DNA of 15,919 nucleotides. Source: BS750m-G62 sp964577175. GTDB taxonomy: Bacteria > Planctomycetota > Phycisphaerae > FEN-1346. Made by a program: the position numbers and the translations under genes. Location of the stretch: NCBI GenBank assembly GCA_964577175.1, contig CAZNYC010000097.1, positions 1 through 15,919 on the forward strand, read 5' to 3'. Below the pieces are notes generated by a model. The model made no database searches, was not told where the DNA came from, and saw only the letters and a program-made list of their open reading frames with translations. Below, piece after piece: positions 1 to 6,484 of this stretch; within the stretch, counting starts at the first letter, position 1; every line of letters begins with the position of its first letter.

Positions 1-28
1 TATCCTCTGTTACTTGTGCTGTATCTAT

Positions 29-110
29 GGCCGTTGCCGTTGGCCGTTGCCGTTGCCGTTGCCGTTGGCTGTTGCCGTTGCTGTTGGCTGTTGCCGTTGC
101 TGTTGTCGTT
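29..110. repeat. GCCGTT-type hexamer tandem array
   Basis: The stretch is built almost entirely of degenerate 6-mers of the form GCCGTT, GCTGTT and GGCTGTT, with occasional one-base slips. Read on the other strand the units are AACGGC and AACAGC. It lies downstream of the minus-strand glycosyltransferase stop, beyond the heptamer array. A short array with the same unit recurs at 5920-5943. The slips break any coding frame on either strand, so I read it as non-coding microsatellite-like DNA. Confidence 0.85.
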
Positions 111-114
111 CGCC

Positions 115-169
115 TTTGACTTTGGCCTTTGGACTTTGGACTTTGGCCTTTGGCCTTTGGACTTTGGAC
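115..169. repeat. TTTGGAC/TTTGGCC heptamer tandem array
   Basis: One 6-mer (TTTGAC, 115-120) is followed by seven perfect-length 7-mers, each TTTGGAC or TTTGGCC. The last base of the array (C169) is also the last base of the TAG stop codon of the minus-strand glycosyltransferase (complement of 169-171), so the array abuts the gene end with a one-base overlap. The strict period of seven excludes a coding role for the array itself. Confidence 0.9.
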
Positions 170-1512
170 TAGTCGTTGACTTCTTTATAAACTTCCTCAC
201 ACGCCCTCGCCGCATCGATCCAGGCGAACCGCCGAATCTCGAACGAGCCGTGTTCCCGCAGCGTCTTCTGGAGCGGCGGGTGGCGCAGCACGGCCACGAT
301 CTTGTTCGCCATCTCGTTGATGTCCCAGAAGTCCACCTTCAGGGCGTGGGTCAGGATCTCGCTCACCCCGCTCTGCTTCGAGATCAGCACCGGCACGTCG
401 CGCTGCAGCGCCTCCAGCGGCGCCAGGCCGAACGGTTCGGAGACGCTCGGCATCACGTACAGGTCCGCCATCTTGAAGACGCGTTCCAGGTCGTCGCCCC
501 GCAGGAACCCCGTAAAGGTGACGCGGTGCCCGATGCCCATGGCGGCGGCGAGTTCGATCATGCGGCGGATCATGTCGCCGGAGCCGGCCATCACGAACTT
601 CACGTTATCGATCACCTCCAGCACCCGCTTGGCGGCCGCCAGAAAATACTCCGGCCCCTTCTGCATCGTGATGCGGCCGAGGAACAGGACGATCTTGTCG
701 CTCGTCTCGATCCGCTCAACGGTCGTCGGCACCGGTTCGCCGTCCACCGTGATGGCGTTGTAGACGACGCGGCACTTCGACTCCGGCACGCCGTAGCGCC
801 CGGTCACGATGCTTCGCGTCAGGCGGCTGACGCAGATGACCCGGCGGGCGCCGTGCATGCCGGCCCGCTCCACGTCGTACACCTGCTGGTTCACACCCGT
901 CCCGGCGCGGTCGAACTCCGTGGAGTGGACGTGGGTGATGAGCGGCTTGCCCGCCAGGGCCGACACGCTCAGCCCCGCCGGGAACGTCATCCAGTCGTGG
1001 GCGTGGATGAGGTCGAACGGCTGCCGGCGGGCCACCTCCGCCACCAGGCGGGCGTAGCGGTGAACCTCGCTCATCAGGTCCCCGCCGTAGAGCGACGGCC
1101 CGCCCGTCACGCCGCGGGTCGGCGCCGGGGCGGGGGGCGGCGACGCCGGGGGCTCGGCCGGGGCGGGCGACGCCTGGACCACGTCTTTAGTGGCCGCCCC
1201 GCGGCGCCGCTCCTCGGCGTACGTCCGCTCCGTCTGGTACGGGCTGAGAACGGAATCCACGGGGATGAGCCGCACGTGCTCCAGGCCTTCGACGGTCCAG
1301 TACGCGGGCTCATCGGCCTGCTGCTGCCGCGTCGCTTCGGGCGCGGAGAGGACGTGGACGCGGTTGAGTTTGCGGTCGGCCCCGCCGCGAGGCAGGACGA
1401 AGAGGATCTCGGTGCCGAGGTCGCTCAGGGCCTTGGTCAGGCCGTAACACGCGGTTCCCAGTCCCCCGCTGATGAACGGTGGGAACTCCCAGCCGAGCAT
1501 GAGGACGCGCAT
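169..1512 (-). CDS. GT4 glycosyltransferase, glycogen-synthase-like
   Basis: The 447-residue protein is a GT-B fold glycosyltransferase. The N-terminus has the sugar-nucleotide loop typical of glycogen/starch synthase-like enzymes (WEFPPFISGGLGTACYG, residues 8-24). HAHD is at 170-173. The C-terminal domain starts with FLGRITMQKGPEYF (277-290), and the EX7E signature is E359...E367 in SEPFGLAPLE. Members transfer glucose or another sugar from a nucleotide donor to a glycan in the cytoplasm; acceptor and donor cannot be read from sequence. Residues 113-132 are an Ala/Pro-rich insert, probably a flexible linker in the N-terminal domain. The ATG start fits the family N-terminus exactly; a weak purine-rich AGGG lies 5 bases upstream. 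A promoter is visible at 1626-1655. The gene diverges from the sulfatase and is probably monocistronic. The fold assignment is firm; calling it glycogen synthase proper is an inference. Confidence 0.93.
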   Translation of the reverse strand: MRVLMLGWEFPPFISGGLGTACYGLTKALSDLGTEILFVLPRGGADRKLNRVHVLSAPEATRQQQADEPAYWTVEGLEHVRLIPVDSVLSPYQTERTYAEERRRGAATKDVVQASPAPAEPPASPPPAPAPTRGVTGGPSLYGGDLMSEVHRYARLVAEVARRQPFDLIHAHDWMTFPAGLSVSALAGKPLITHVHSTEFDRAGTGVNQQVYDVERAGMHGARRVICVSRLTRSIVTGRYGVPESKCRVVYNAITVDGEPVPTTVERIETSDKIVLFLGRITMQKGPEYFLAAAKRVLEVIDNVKFVMAGSGDMIRRMIELAAAMGIGHRVTFTGFLRGDDLERVFKMADLYVMPSVSEPFGLAPLEALQRDVPVLISKQSGVSEILTHALKVDFWDINEMANKIVAVLRHPPLQKTLREHGSFEIRRFAWIDAARACEEVYKEVND

Positions 1513-1625
1513 GGTTGCCCTGTCCGCCCTTTCGGCACGCCGACCCCGCCGGCGGTGCCCGTTCGCGTTCCCCTCTGACGTGTATTCGGTCGGCGGGTGC
1601 CACCCCCTCCGACTCCCAAGCCGTG

Positions 1626-1655
1626 ATTGTAGAACCGGCGCCCCGCCGGTGTCAA
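1626..1655 (-). promoter_or_regulatory. Sigma70-type promoter with palindromic spacer, for the glycosyltransferase
   Basis: On the minus strand there is a perfect -35 box TTGACA (1655-1650), an 18-bp spacer and a -10 box TACAAT (1631-1626, five of six consensus bases). Transcription would start near 1619, giving a 5' leader of about 107 bases before the ATG at 1512. The spacer is itself an inverted repeat (ACCGGC, five bases, GCCGGT), which could be a binding site or a repeat remnant. Predicted from sequence only. Confidence 0.55.
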
Positions 1656-1713
1656 ACGGATAAGGCCGGCCGGGTGGGAAGATTGCGCGAAACCTGCGCG
1701 CCGCGATGACGAA

Positions 1714-1741
1714 GCGCGGTGGGGCTCCGTACCCCCCGCGC
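1714..1741. repeat. GCGCGG-type hairpin repeat, solitary copy
   Basis: An imperfect inverted repeat with left arm GCGCGGTGGGG, loop CTCCGT and right arm ACCCCCCGCGC. It is a diverged member of the hairpin family described at 4198-4323. It lies in the 480-bp divergent region between glycosyltransferase and sulfatase. The rest of 1513-1845, apart from the promoter at 1626-1655, shows nothing I recognise. Confidence 0.7.
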
Positions 1742-1845
1742 CGGCTCGACGGGCGCGCCGTCCAGGAGGCGCAGAACGCCCTTGCACGACCGGCGGTGCC
1801 GCGTCATCATGGTCGGGTCACGCCATCGCGCTCAAGGAGCCGCAT

Positions 1846-1977
1846 TTGAACCGCCGACGCTTTCTCGAATCCGTGACGGCCGGCGCGGCCGGACAGTCTC
1901 CTCCACCGTGGCACGTGCCACGGCAGACGGGAATGACCCGCCGCTCCCGCAGCGAAATCGCGGTATTGCGATCGTAA
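1846..1977 (+). pseudogene. Remnant of a Tat-signal protein gene (43-codon frame)
   Basis: A TTG start at 1846 has an ideal AAGGAG ribosome-binding site (1834-1839) six bases upstream. The first codons read M-N-R-R-R-F-L-E-S-V-T-A-G-A-A-G, a clear twin-arginine leader and nearly the same as the first residues of the sulfatase that follows (MNRRRFLRSAGLGAAA). After residue 16 the hydrophobic core is lost and the frame runs through a palindrome to a TAA at 1975-1977, 15 bases before the sulfatase ATG. The simplest reading is a decayed duplicate or a deletion remnant of a Tat-exported protein, possibly another sulfatase. It could still be translated as a short leader peptide ahead of the sulfatase. 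The leader similarity is seen directly; its history is an inference. Confidence 0.5.
1906..1923. other. Perfect 18-bp palindrome
   Basis: CCGTGGCACGTGCCACGG reads the same on both strands and lies 70 bases upstream of the sulfatase ATG, at the point where the Tat-leader remnant stops resembling a signal peptide. It could be an operator for a dimeric regulator, or the scar of an inserted palindromic repeat. The related hairpin at 6065-6087 (arms TGGCACG/CGTGCCA) makes a repeat origin plausible. Confidence 0.5.
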
Positions 1978-1992
1978 GATGAAAGGAGTGCC

Positions 1993-4200
1993 ATGAACCG
2001 CCGCCGATTCCTCCGAAGCGCCGGCCTCGGCGCCGCCGCCGTGTTGGCCGGCTGCCGCCCCGCCGCCACCGCCGACCGGGCTCCCGCCGCCGGGGCCGCC
2101 GGCCCGGCCCCGCGCCCCGCCGAGTCGCCCAACATCATCCTTATCATGTCCGACGACATGGGTTACTCGGACCTGGGCTGCTACGGCGGGGAGATCGAGA
2201 CGCCCACCCTCGACCGGCTGGCCGCCCGCGGTGTCCGTTTCACCCAGTTCTACAACACCGCCCGCTGCTGCCCCTCGCGGGCCAGCCTCCTGACCGGCCT
2301 GTACCAGCACCAGGCCCGCGTCGGCCACATGATGGGCAACAACCACCTGCCCGGGTTCCAGGGCGACCTCGGCCAGAACGCCGTCACCCTCGCCGAGGTC
2401 ATGAAGGCCGCCGGCTACGCCACGTACATGAGCGGCAAGTGGCACGTCACGCCGTACCGCGGCGTGGACACGCCCAAGCACAACTGGCCGCGGGCGCGCG
2501 GGTTCGACCGCTTCTTCGGCACCATCCACGGGGCGGGGTCGTTCTACGACCCCAACAGCCTGACCCGCGACGACGAGTTCATCCCGCCCGGCGAGGATTT
2601 CTACTACACCGACGCCATCAACGACAATGCCGTCACGTACATCCGCGACCACGCGAAACAGAAACCCGACGCCCCCTTCTTCATGTACGTGGCGCACACG
2701 GCCGCCCACTGGCCGATGCACGCCCGGCCCGAAGACATCGCCCGTTATAAGGGCCGCTACGACGCCGGCTGGCAGGAAATCCGCCAGGCCCGGTACGAAC
2801 GGATGCGGCGGATGGGCCTCTTGAAGGAGCCGTGGGACCTCTCACCCCGCGACGCCAAACTCTGGGAAGACGTCTCGGAGGAAGACAAGAAGTGGCACGC
2901 CCGCCGCATGGAAGTCTACGCCGCCATGGTCACCGTCATGGATGAAGGCATCCAGCGCATCGTCGAGGCCCTGAAGGAGACCGGCCGCTACGAGAACACC
3001 CTCATCCTCTTCCTCGAGGACAACGGCGGGTGCGCCGAGGAGTTCGGCAGCGGCGGCAAGCCGCGCCACCACGCCAAAAACGTCGAGGCCGAGCCGATGG
3101 ACCCGGACGCACTCCAGACCCACATGGTGCCGCCGGTGACCCGCGACGGCAAACCGCTGCGCGTCGGCCACGGCGTGATGCCCGGCCCGGCCGACACGTA
3201 CATCGCCTACGGCCGGAAGTGGGCCAACGTCTCCAACACCCCCTTCCGCCTGTACAAGCACTGGGTGCACGAGGGCGGCATCGCCACACCGCTCATCGCC
3301 CACTGGCCCGCCGGCATCCCGGAGCAACGGCACGGGGCGATGGAACGCCAGCCGGGACACCTCATCGACATCATGGCCACCTGCGTCGACCTCGGCCGCG
3401 CCACGTATCCCCAGACCTTCAAGGAAAACGAGATCACGCCGATGCAGGGCGTGAGCCTCGTCCCCGCCTTCGCGGGCGCCGACGTCGGCCGCACCGAACC
3501 GATTTACTTCGAACACGAGGGCAACCGCGCCATCCGCGACGGCAAGTGGAAACTCGTCGCCAAGGGCGCCGGCGGCCCGTGGGAACTCTACGACATGGAG
3601 GCCGACCGCAGCGAACTGAACAACCTCGCCTCGAAACACCCCGACCGCGTCAAGGCCATGGCCGAGCGGTGGGAAACCTTCGCCCGCCAGGCCCACATGC
3701 TCCCCTGGCCGTGGGGCGGCGTGTACGACGAGTACTCCAAGGAAACCCACTTCGAACTCGGCCCCGGCGACCGCCTCGAACGGTTCAAGGCGCCGATGGT
3801 CGCCGGCAAGGCCGTCCGCGTCGCCGCCACCGCCACCGTGCGGGGGGACGGGGTCCTGGTGGCCCAGGGCGGGTCGAGCCTCGGCTGGGCGCTCTACGTC
3901 AAAGACGGTCGGCTCGCCTTCGCCACCCGGCACCGGGGCAAACGGACCGTCGCCCGCGCGACGGAACCGCTCGAAAAGGGCCGCGTGGAGGCGTCCGCCC
4001 ACCTGGCCAAAGACGGCACCGTCACGGTCGAAGTGGGCGGCAAGGAAGTGGCCCGGGCCAAGGCGCCCGGCCCCATCCCCGAGATGCCGGTCGACGGCCT
4101 CCAGGTCGGCCGCGACGACAAGGGCGCCGTCGGCGATTACGAGGTCCCCAACCGCCTGAAGGGGAAGGTCGAGACGGTCGTCATCGACATCGAGGAGTAA
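1993..4200 (+). CDS. Tat-exported sulfatase lipoprotein (arylsulfatase family)
   Basis: The 735-residue protein is a formylglycine-dependent sulfatase that hydrolyses sulfate esters, probably on polysaccharides. Residues 3-7 are RRRFL (twin-arginine signal) and LAGC at 18-21 is a lipobox, so it is likely folded before export and lipid-anchored at Cys21. Metal-binding Asp54-Asp55 follow at the domain start (IIMSDDMGYSDLGCYGG region). The modification motif C-x-P-S-R is C92-C93-P94-S95-R96, with Cys92 the residue converted to formylglycine. SGKWH (147-151), DNGG (343-346) and Lys422 in KHWVHEGG fit the active site. Residues 590-735 form a beta-rich C-terminal module common in this subfamily. 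The ATG has AAGGAG four bases before its spacer (1983-1988). No maturase (anaerobic or FGE) lies in the window. Its stop codon is the first triplet of a composite repeat. Substrate unknown. Confidence 0.96.
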   Translation: MNRRRFLRSAGLGAAAVLAGCRPAATADRAPAAGAAGPAPRPAESPNIILIMSDDMGYSDLGCYGGEIETPTLDRLAARGVRFTQFYNTARCCPSRASLLTGLYQHQARVGHMMGNNHLPGFQGDLGQNAVTLAEVMKAAGYATYMSGKWHVTPYRGVDTPKHNWPRARGFDRFFGTIHGAGSFYDPNSLTRDDEFIPPGEDFYYTDAINDNAVTYIRDHAKQKPDAPFFMYVAHTAAHWPMHARPEDIARYKGRYDAGWQEIRQARYERMRRMGLLKEPWDLSPRDAKLWEDVSEEDKKWHARRMEVYAAMVTVMDEGIQRIVEALKETGRYENTLILFLEDNGGCAEEFGSGGKPRHHAKNVEAEPMDPDALQTHMVPPVTRDGKPLRVGHGVMPGPADTYIAYGRKWANVSNTPFRLYKHWVHEGGIATPLIAHWPAGIPEQRHGAMERQPGHLIDIMATCVDLGRATYPQTFKENEITPMQGVSLVPAFAGADVGRTEPIYFEHEGNRAIRDGKWKLVAKGAGGPWELYDMEADRSELNNLASKHPDRVKAMAERWETFARQAHMLPWPWGGVYDEYSKETHFELGPGDRLERFKAPMVAGKAVRVAATATVRGDGVLVAQGGSSLGWALYVKDGRLAFATRHRGKRTVARATEPLEKGRVEASAHLAKDGTVTVEVGGKEVARAKAPGPIPEMPVDGLQVGRDDKGAVGDYEVPNRLKGKVETVVIDIEE

Positions 4201-4323
4201 CACTGAACGCTAAGTCGGCGTTTTGCGCGGTGGGTCTCCGTACCCACCGCGCTCCAAACGCCCTTTTCAGGGCTGGCCGGCGGGTGCGGAGACCCGCCGC
4301 GCACGGGTCGGCGCTGTCGTGTA
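4198..4323. repeat. Composite palindromic repeat, copy 1
   Basis: Two inverted hairpin units flank a spacer. Unit 1 (4225-4252) has arms GCGCGGTGGGT and ACCCACCGCGC with loop CTCCGT. The spacer carries CCAAACGCCCTTTTCAGG. Unit 2 (4275-4302) is the reverse complement type, with core GGTGCGGAGACCC. Outer ends are also partly inverted: TAACACTGAACGC at the left, GCGCTGTCGTGTA at the right. The left end is the sulfatase stop codon TAA itself. The first hairpin followed by CCCTTTT may act as a transcription terminator. Related copies are at 6089-6193 and 14070-14172. Confidence 0.85.
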
Positions 4324-4353
4324 GGGGGAACACGGCACCTGAGACACCACGGC

Positions 4354-4392
4354 GCGATTCCTCGGCTCGCGGCGCTCGCTCGGAATGACAAT
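4354..4392 (-). repeat. TTGTCATTC-type interspersed repeat, copy A
   Basis: On the minus strand it begins ATTGTCATTCCGAGCG and ends GAGGAATCGC, with a GC-rich centre able to fold on itself. The same layout occurs on the plus strand at 6002-6044 (GTTGTCATTCTGAGGAG ... GAAGCATCTC). I recall similar TCATTC...GAATC elements in many metagenomic genomes, but that is memory, not a search. Confidence 0.65.
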
Positions 4393-4433
4393 CGGGGCCA
4401 CCCGGCGCGTCCCCCCGCCGGGCAAGGCACGGC

Positions 4434-4541
4434 CTGAGCGGTTGTGACTTTATTGGGCTTCGGCTCTTGGGACCGCAGTTTTCGAGGGCGTCGGGGCGCT
4501 TCGTTCAGCCACGCAGCAATAAAGTCACAAACTCTGAGCGG
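4434..4541. mobile_element. MITE-like element with 14-bp terminal inverted repeats
   Basis: TTGTGACTTTATTG at 4442-4455 and its exact reverse complement CAATAAAGTCACAA at 4517-4530 enclose 61 bp. The 8-mer CTGAGCGG occurs directly before the left arm (4434-4441) and again at 4534-4541, three bases after the right arm, as expected for a target-site duplication with slight end variation. There is no transposase, so it would be non-autonomous. The AT-rich arms stand out from the GC-rich surroundings. It lies between convergent genes. An alternative is a long-loop hairpin acting as a terminator, but a 61-base loop argues against it. Confidence 0.6.
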
Positions 4542-4618
4542 AGCCGAACGGGCCGGCCGGGCCACACAGGCCGCAGGCCGCCTTGGTCACTGGGACCCGG
4601 GCATCGGCCATGGGCCGT

Positions 4619-5803
4619 TCAGAGCGCCTTGACCTCCACCTCCGCCCCGCCGCGCTCGTCCGACAGGTACGCCGAATAGATGACCGCGATCGTGTCGGCC
4701 CCGAGCGACGACGACCCCTGCGGTTCCTCGCCGTAGGCGACGGTCCGGTAGAACGCCTCCATCTCGTTCGGGTACCCGTTGAAGTAATCCTCGTCCGGCG
4801 CGGGGTTCGACCATCCCTGCTTGGTGCCGGTCTTCTCGACGACGTAGATATCCTTGAAGTACTCCTCGCGCTCGTTGTAGGTCTGCATCACGGTGTTAGG
4901 ATTGATATTGCAAATCGTCCGATGGTTGTTGGCGGCGACTTCGAGGCGGTTCCGCACGCCGCCGAGCAGGATCTCGCTCGCGAACACGTCGGCCACCATG
5001 CCGTCGTCGAACACGATGTGGATGTGGCCGAAGTCCTCCACGTCCTCGTAGTCGGACCGCAGGTGCCCCTTGTCGTCGTAGTTCGGGTTGGCGGTCAGGC
5101 GATGGGTGCGGGCCGAGACGGCCTTCGGGCGGATGGGCTCGCCCAGGCGGTTCCGCCCCTCCACGCGCTTGAAATACAGGATGGCCGAGAGGGGATGGCA
5201 CGACTTGCCCATCAGCGACCCGCCGCCCGAGAACTTCCACGTGCCGTACGTCGGCGCGTGCGAGCCGGCGTGCCCTTCCTCGCCGTTCATCCACAGGATC
5301 TGGGCCCCGCTCTTCTCGATGATCTCCCGTTCCTTCTGGATGGCGGGGGCGTACACGAAGTTCTCCGCGTAGCAGATGCGGGCCTGGCTGGCCTCCTCGG
5401 CATCCAGCATCCGCTGGATGGACTGAAGGGCGCCCTCCAGCATCGTCTCCTTCGAAAACGCCTGGCCGTTGAAGTCGTCCGACCCGTCGCCGAAGTACCC
5501 CGTGAACGGTTTCTCGACGATGACGAACGTGTCGCGCGAGAGGGCCTCGACGGCCACGGGCTCGTGGGCCACGGGCGGCACGCAGGCATGGACGACGTCG
5601 CAGGTGTCGATGAGTTCGTCCAGAGACTCCACCGCCACCAGGCCGCGCTCCTGCGCGAACGCCCCGGCGCGGTCCGGGTCCGTGTCGTAGACGCCCACGA
5701 CCTCGACGTCGGCCGAATGGACCCGCTTGACGGACTCGAAATGGAAGTCGGCCGCGAAGCCGGCCCCGACCAGTCCCGAACGAACGGTCTTGCGCTGCAT
5801 CAT
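4619..5803 (-). CDS. Gfo/Idh/MocA family oxidoreductase
   Basis: The 394-residue protein has an N-terminal Rossmann fold with the nucleotide-binding loop GAGFAA (residues 13-18), an acidic residue after the second strand (VYDTDPDR, 38-45), the EKP motif (97-99) carrying the catalytic lysine of the family, and a C-terminal alpha/beta dimerisation domain with His203 in GKSCHPLS. Members oxidise or reduce a sugar or polyol hydroxyl with NAD(P); the substrate is not predictable. The frame stays open upstream to 5971, but the start is set by AGGAG on the minus strand, four bases before the ATG at 5803 and seven before a second ATG at 5800; either may be used. It is cytoplasmic with no signal peptide. 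A promoter is visible at 5853-5881. It converges on the sulfatase across a repeat-filled gap, so the two are not co-transcribed. Confidence 0.94.
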   Translation of the reverse strand: MMQRKTVRSGLVGAGFAADFHFESVKRVHSADVEVVGVYDTDPDRAGAFAQERGLVAVESLDELIDTCDVVHACVPPVAHEPVAVEALSRDTFVIVEKPFTGYFGDGSDDFNGQAFSKETMLEGALQSIQRMLDAEEASQARICYAENFVYAPAIQKEREIIEKSGAQILWMNGEEGHAGSHAPTYGTWKFSGGGSLMGKSCHPLSAILYFKRVEGRNRLGEPIRPKAVSARTHRLTANPNYDDKGHLRSDYEDVEDFGHIHIVFDDGMVADVFASEILLGGVRNRLEVAANNHRTICNINPNTVMQTYNEREEYFKDIYVVEKTGTKQGWSNPAPDEDYFNGYPNEMEAFYRTVAYGEEPQGSSSLGADTIAVIYSAYLSDERGGAEVEVKAL

Positions 5804-5852
5804 GGATCTCCTGTCTGGTGTGCGGACGGTGCGTGCAATTCCAAGGACCGCC

Positions 5853-5881
5853 ATTTTAGCGGAACGGCGGGCACTCGGCAA
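5853..5881 (-). promoter_or_regulatory. Probable sigma70-type promoter for the oxidoreductase
   Basis: On the minus strand TTGCCG (5881-5876) and TAAAAT (5858-5853) are separated by exactly 17 bp. Transcription would begin near 5846, about 43 bases before the ATG at 5803, with AGGAG in the leader. The -35 box matches only four of six consensus bases. Confidence 0.45.
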
Positions 5882-5919
5882 CAGCCTGCCGGGGAAGGCG
5901 CCGTGCCGAGTGCGGAGTG

Positions 5920-5943
5920 AACGGCAACAGCAACGGCCACGGC
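5920..5943. repeat. Short AACGGC hexamer array
   Basis: Four consecutive 6-mers (AACGGC, AACAGC, AACGGC, CACGGC) repeat the unit of the array at 29-110, on the opposite strand. It lies upstream of the oxidoreductase promoter in the divergent region. Confidence 0.7.
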
Positions 5944-6001
5944 AACCACGACGACGCGCGATAACGCCCATTTACTGATTCAAGTAAACGTAATGTTCGG
6001 G

Positions 6002-6044
6002 GTTGTCATTCTGAGGAGCGGCGAAGCCGCGACGAAGCATCTCG
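6002..6044 (+). repeat. TTGTCATTC-type interspersed repeat, copy B
   Basis: Begins GTTGTCATTCTGAGGAG and ends GACGAAGCATCTC, with an internal GCGGCGAAGCCGC self-complementary core. It is the plus-strand counterpart of 4354-4392. It is one of several repeats that fill the 681-bp divergent region 5804-6484. Confidence 0.65.
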
Positions 6045-6064
6045 CCTTGTCGCCGCTGGCACCC

Positions 6065-6087
6065 TGGCACGGGTACGGCTCGTGCCA
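6065..6087. repeat. TGGCACG hairpin
   Basis: Arms TGGCACG (6065-6071) and CGTGCCA (6081-6087) are perfect reverse complements around nine bases. The core resembles the 18-bp palindrome at 1906-1923. It lies directly between two other repeats, suggesting nested or side-by-side insertion. Confidence 0.6.
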
Positions 6088-6088
6088 C

Positions 6089-6193
6089 GTTTTGCGCGGT
6101 GGGTCTCCGTGCCCACCGCGCTCAAAACGCCCTTTTCAGAGTTGCGCGGTGGGTGCGGAGACCCGCCGCGCACGAGTTAGCGTTGTCGTGTTA
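6089..6193. repeat. Composite palindromic repeat, copy 2
   Basis: Same order as copy 1: hairpin unit (6094-6121, arms GCGCGGTGGGT and the near-complement GCCCACCGCGC), spacer with CAAAACGCCCTTTTCAG (6123-6139), inverted unit (6144-6171), then an end that reads TAACACGACAACGC on the minus strand. It is the best-preserved copy. Unlike copies 1 and 3 its TAA end does not close a recognisable gene. Confidence 0.85.
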
Positions 6194-6240
6194 GCCGCCG
6201 AACTCGGCCGGCGCGTCAACCGTCCCAACCAGGTGGCACA

Positions 6241-6268
6241 AAGGACAAAGGACCAATGACCAAGGACG
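6241..6268. repeat. AAAGGAC heptamer array
   Basis: Four consecutive 7-mers: AAAGGAC, AAAGGAC, CAATGAC, CAAGGAC. The unit is similar to the complement of the heptamers at 115-169 (GTCCAAA). The array lies between composite repeat copy 2 and the leader of the porin gene. Confidence 0.75.
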
Positions 6269-6274
6269 TTTTTC

Positions 6275-6302
6275 AGCCGTCCGATAATCCGAAAACGGCT
6301 GG
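6275..6302. other. Small hairpin at the start of the porin leader
   Basis: Arms CAGCCGT (6275-6281) and ACGGCTG (6296-6302) enclose an AT-richer loop containing GATAAT (6284-6289), a possible -10 box without a matching -35 box. From 6303 to 6470 the leader contains a further strong stem, CCGGCGG/CCGCCGG, but nothing that I can assign to a known regulatory RNA. The porin ribosome-binding site AGGAG is at 6474-6478. Confidence 0.4.
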
Positions 6303-6484
6303 CGAAGTCGTCCGTCCCCGGCCGATACACGGGTAGCGAGAGCGAAACGCATGAATCCCAGACGGCCGTCCTTCGGCGCCGGCGGTGCGCATCCGCCGGT
6401 AGGCACCGCGGGGTGAGCGACCCGCGCGCCGTCGTCCGGACGGCCGGCAACCGGCAAGCCCGAACCCCTACGCAGGAGACACCC

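Noticed and set aside
29..169. Possible CRISPR array at the left end
   Set aside because: The units are 6 and 7 bases long with no unique spacers and no cas genes nearby; these are simple tandem repeats.
5804..5971. Upstream extension of the oxidoreductase to 5971
   Set aside because: The extension is Arg/Cys-rich, covers the promoter and hexamer repeat, and the family N-terminus (VGAGFAADFH) starts right after the ATG pair at 5803/5800 with a good AGGAG.
6303..6484. Riboswitch (for example cyclic di-GMP type) in the porin leader
   Set aside because: The leader is structured (CCGGCGG/CCGCCGG stem) and has GAGAGCGAAACGC, but I cannot place the conserved core of any known class.
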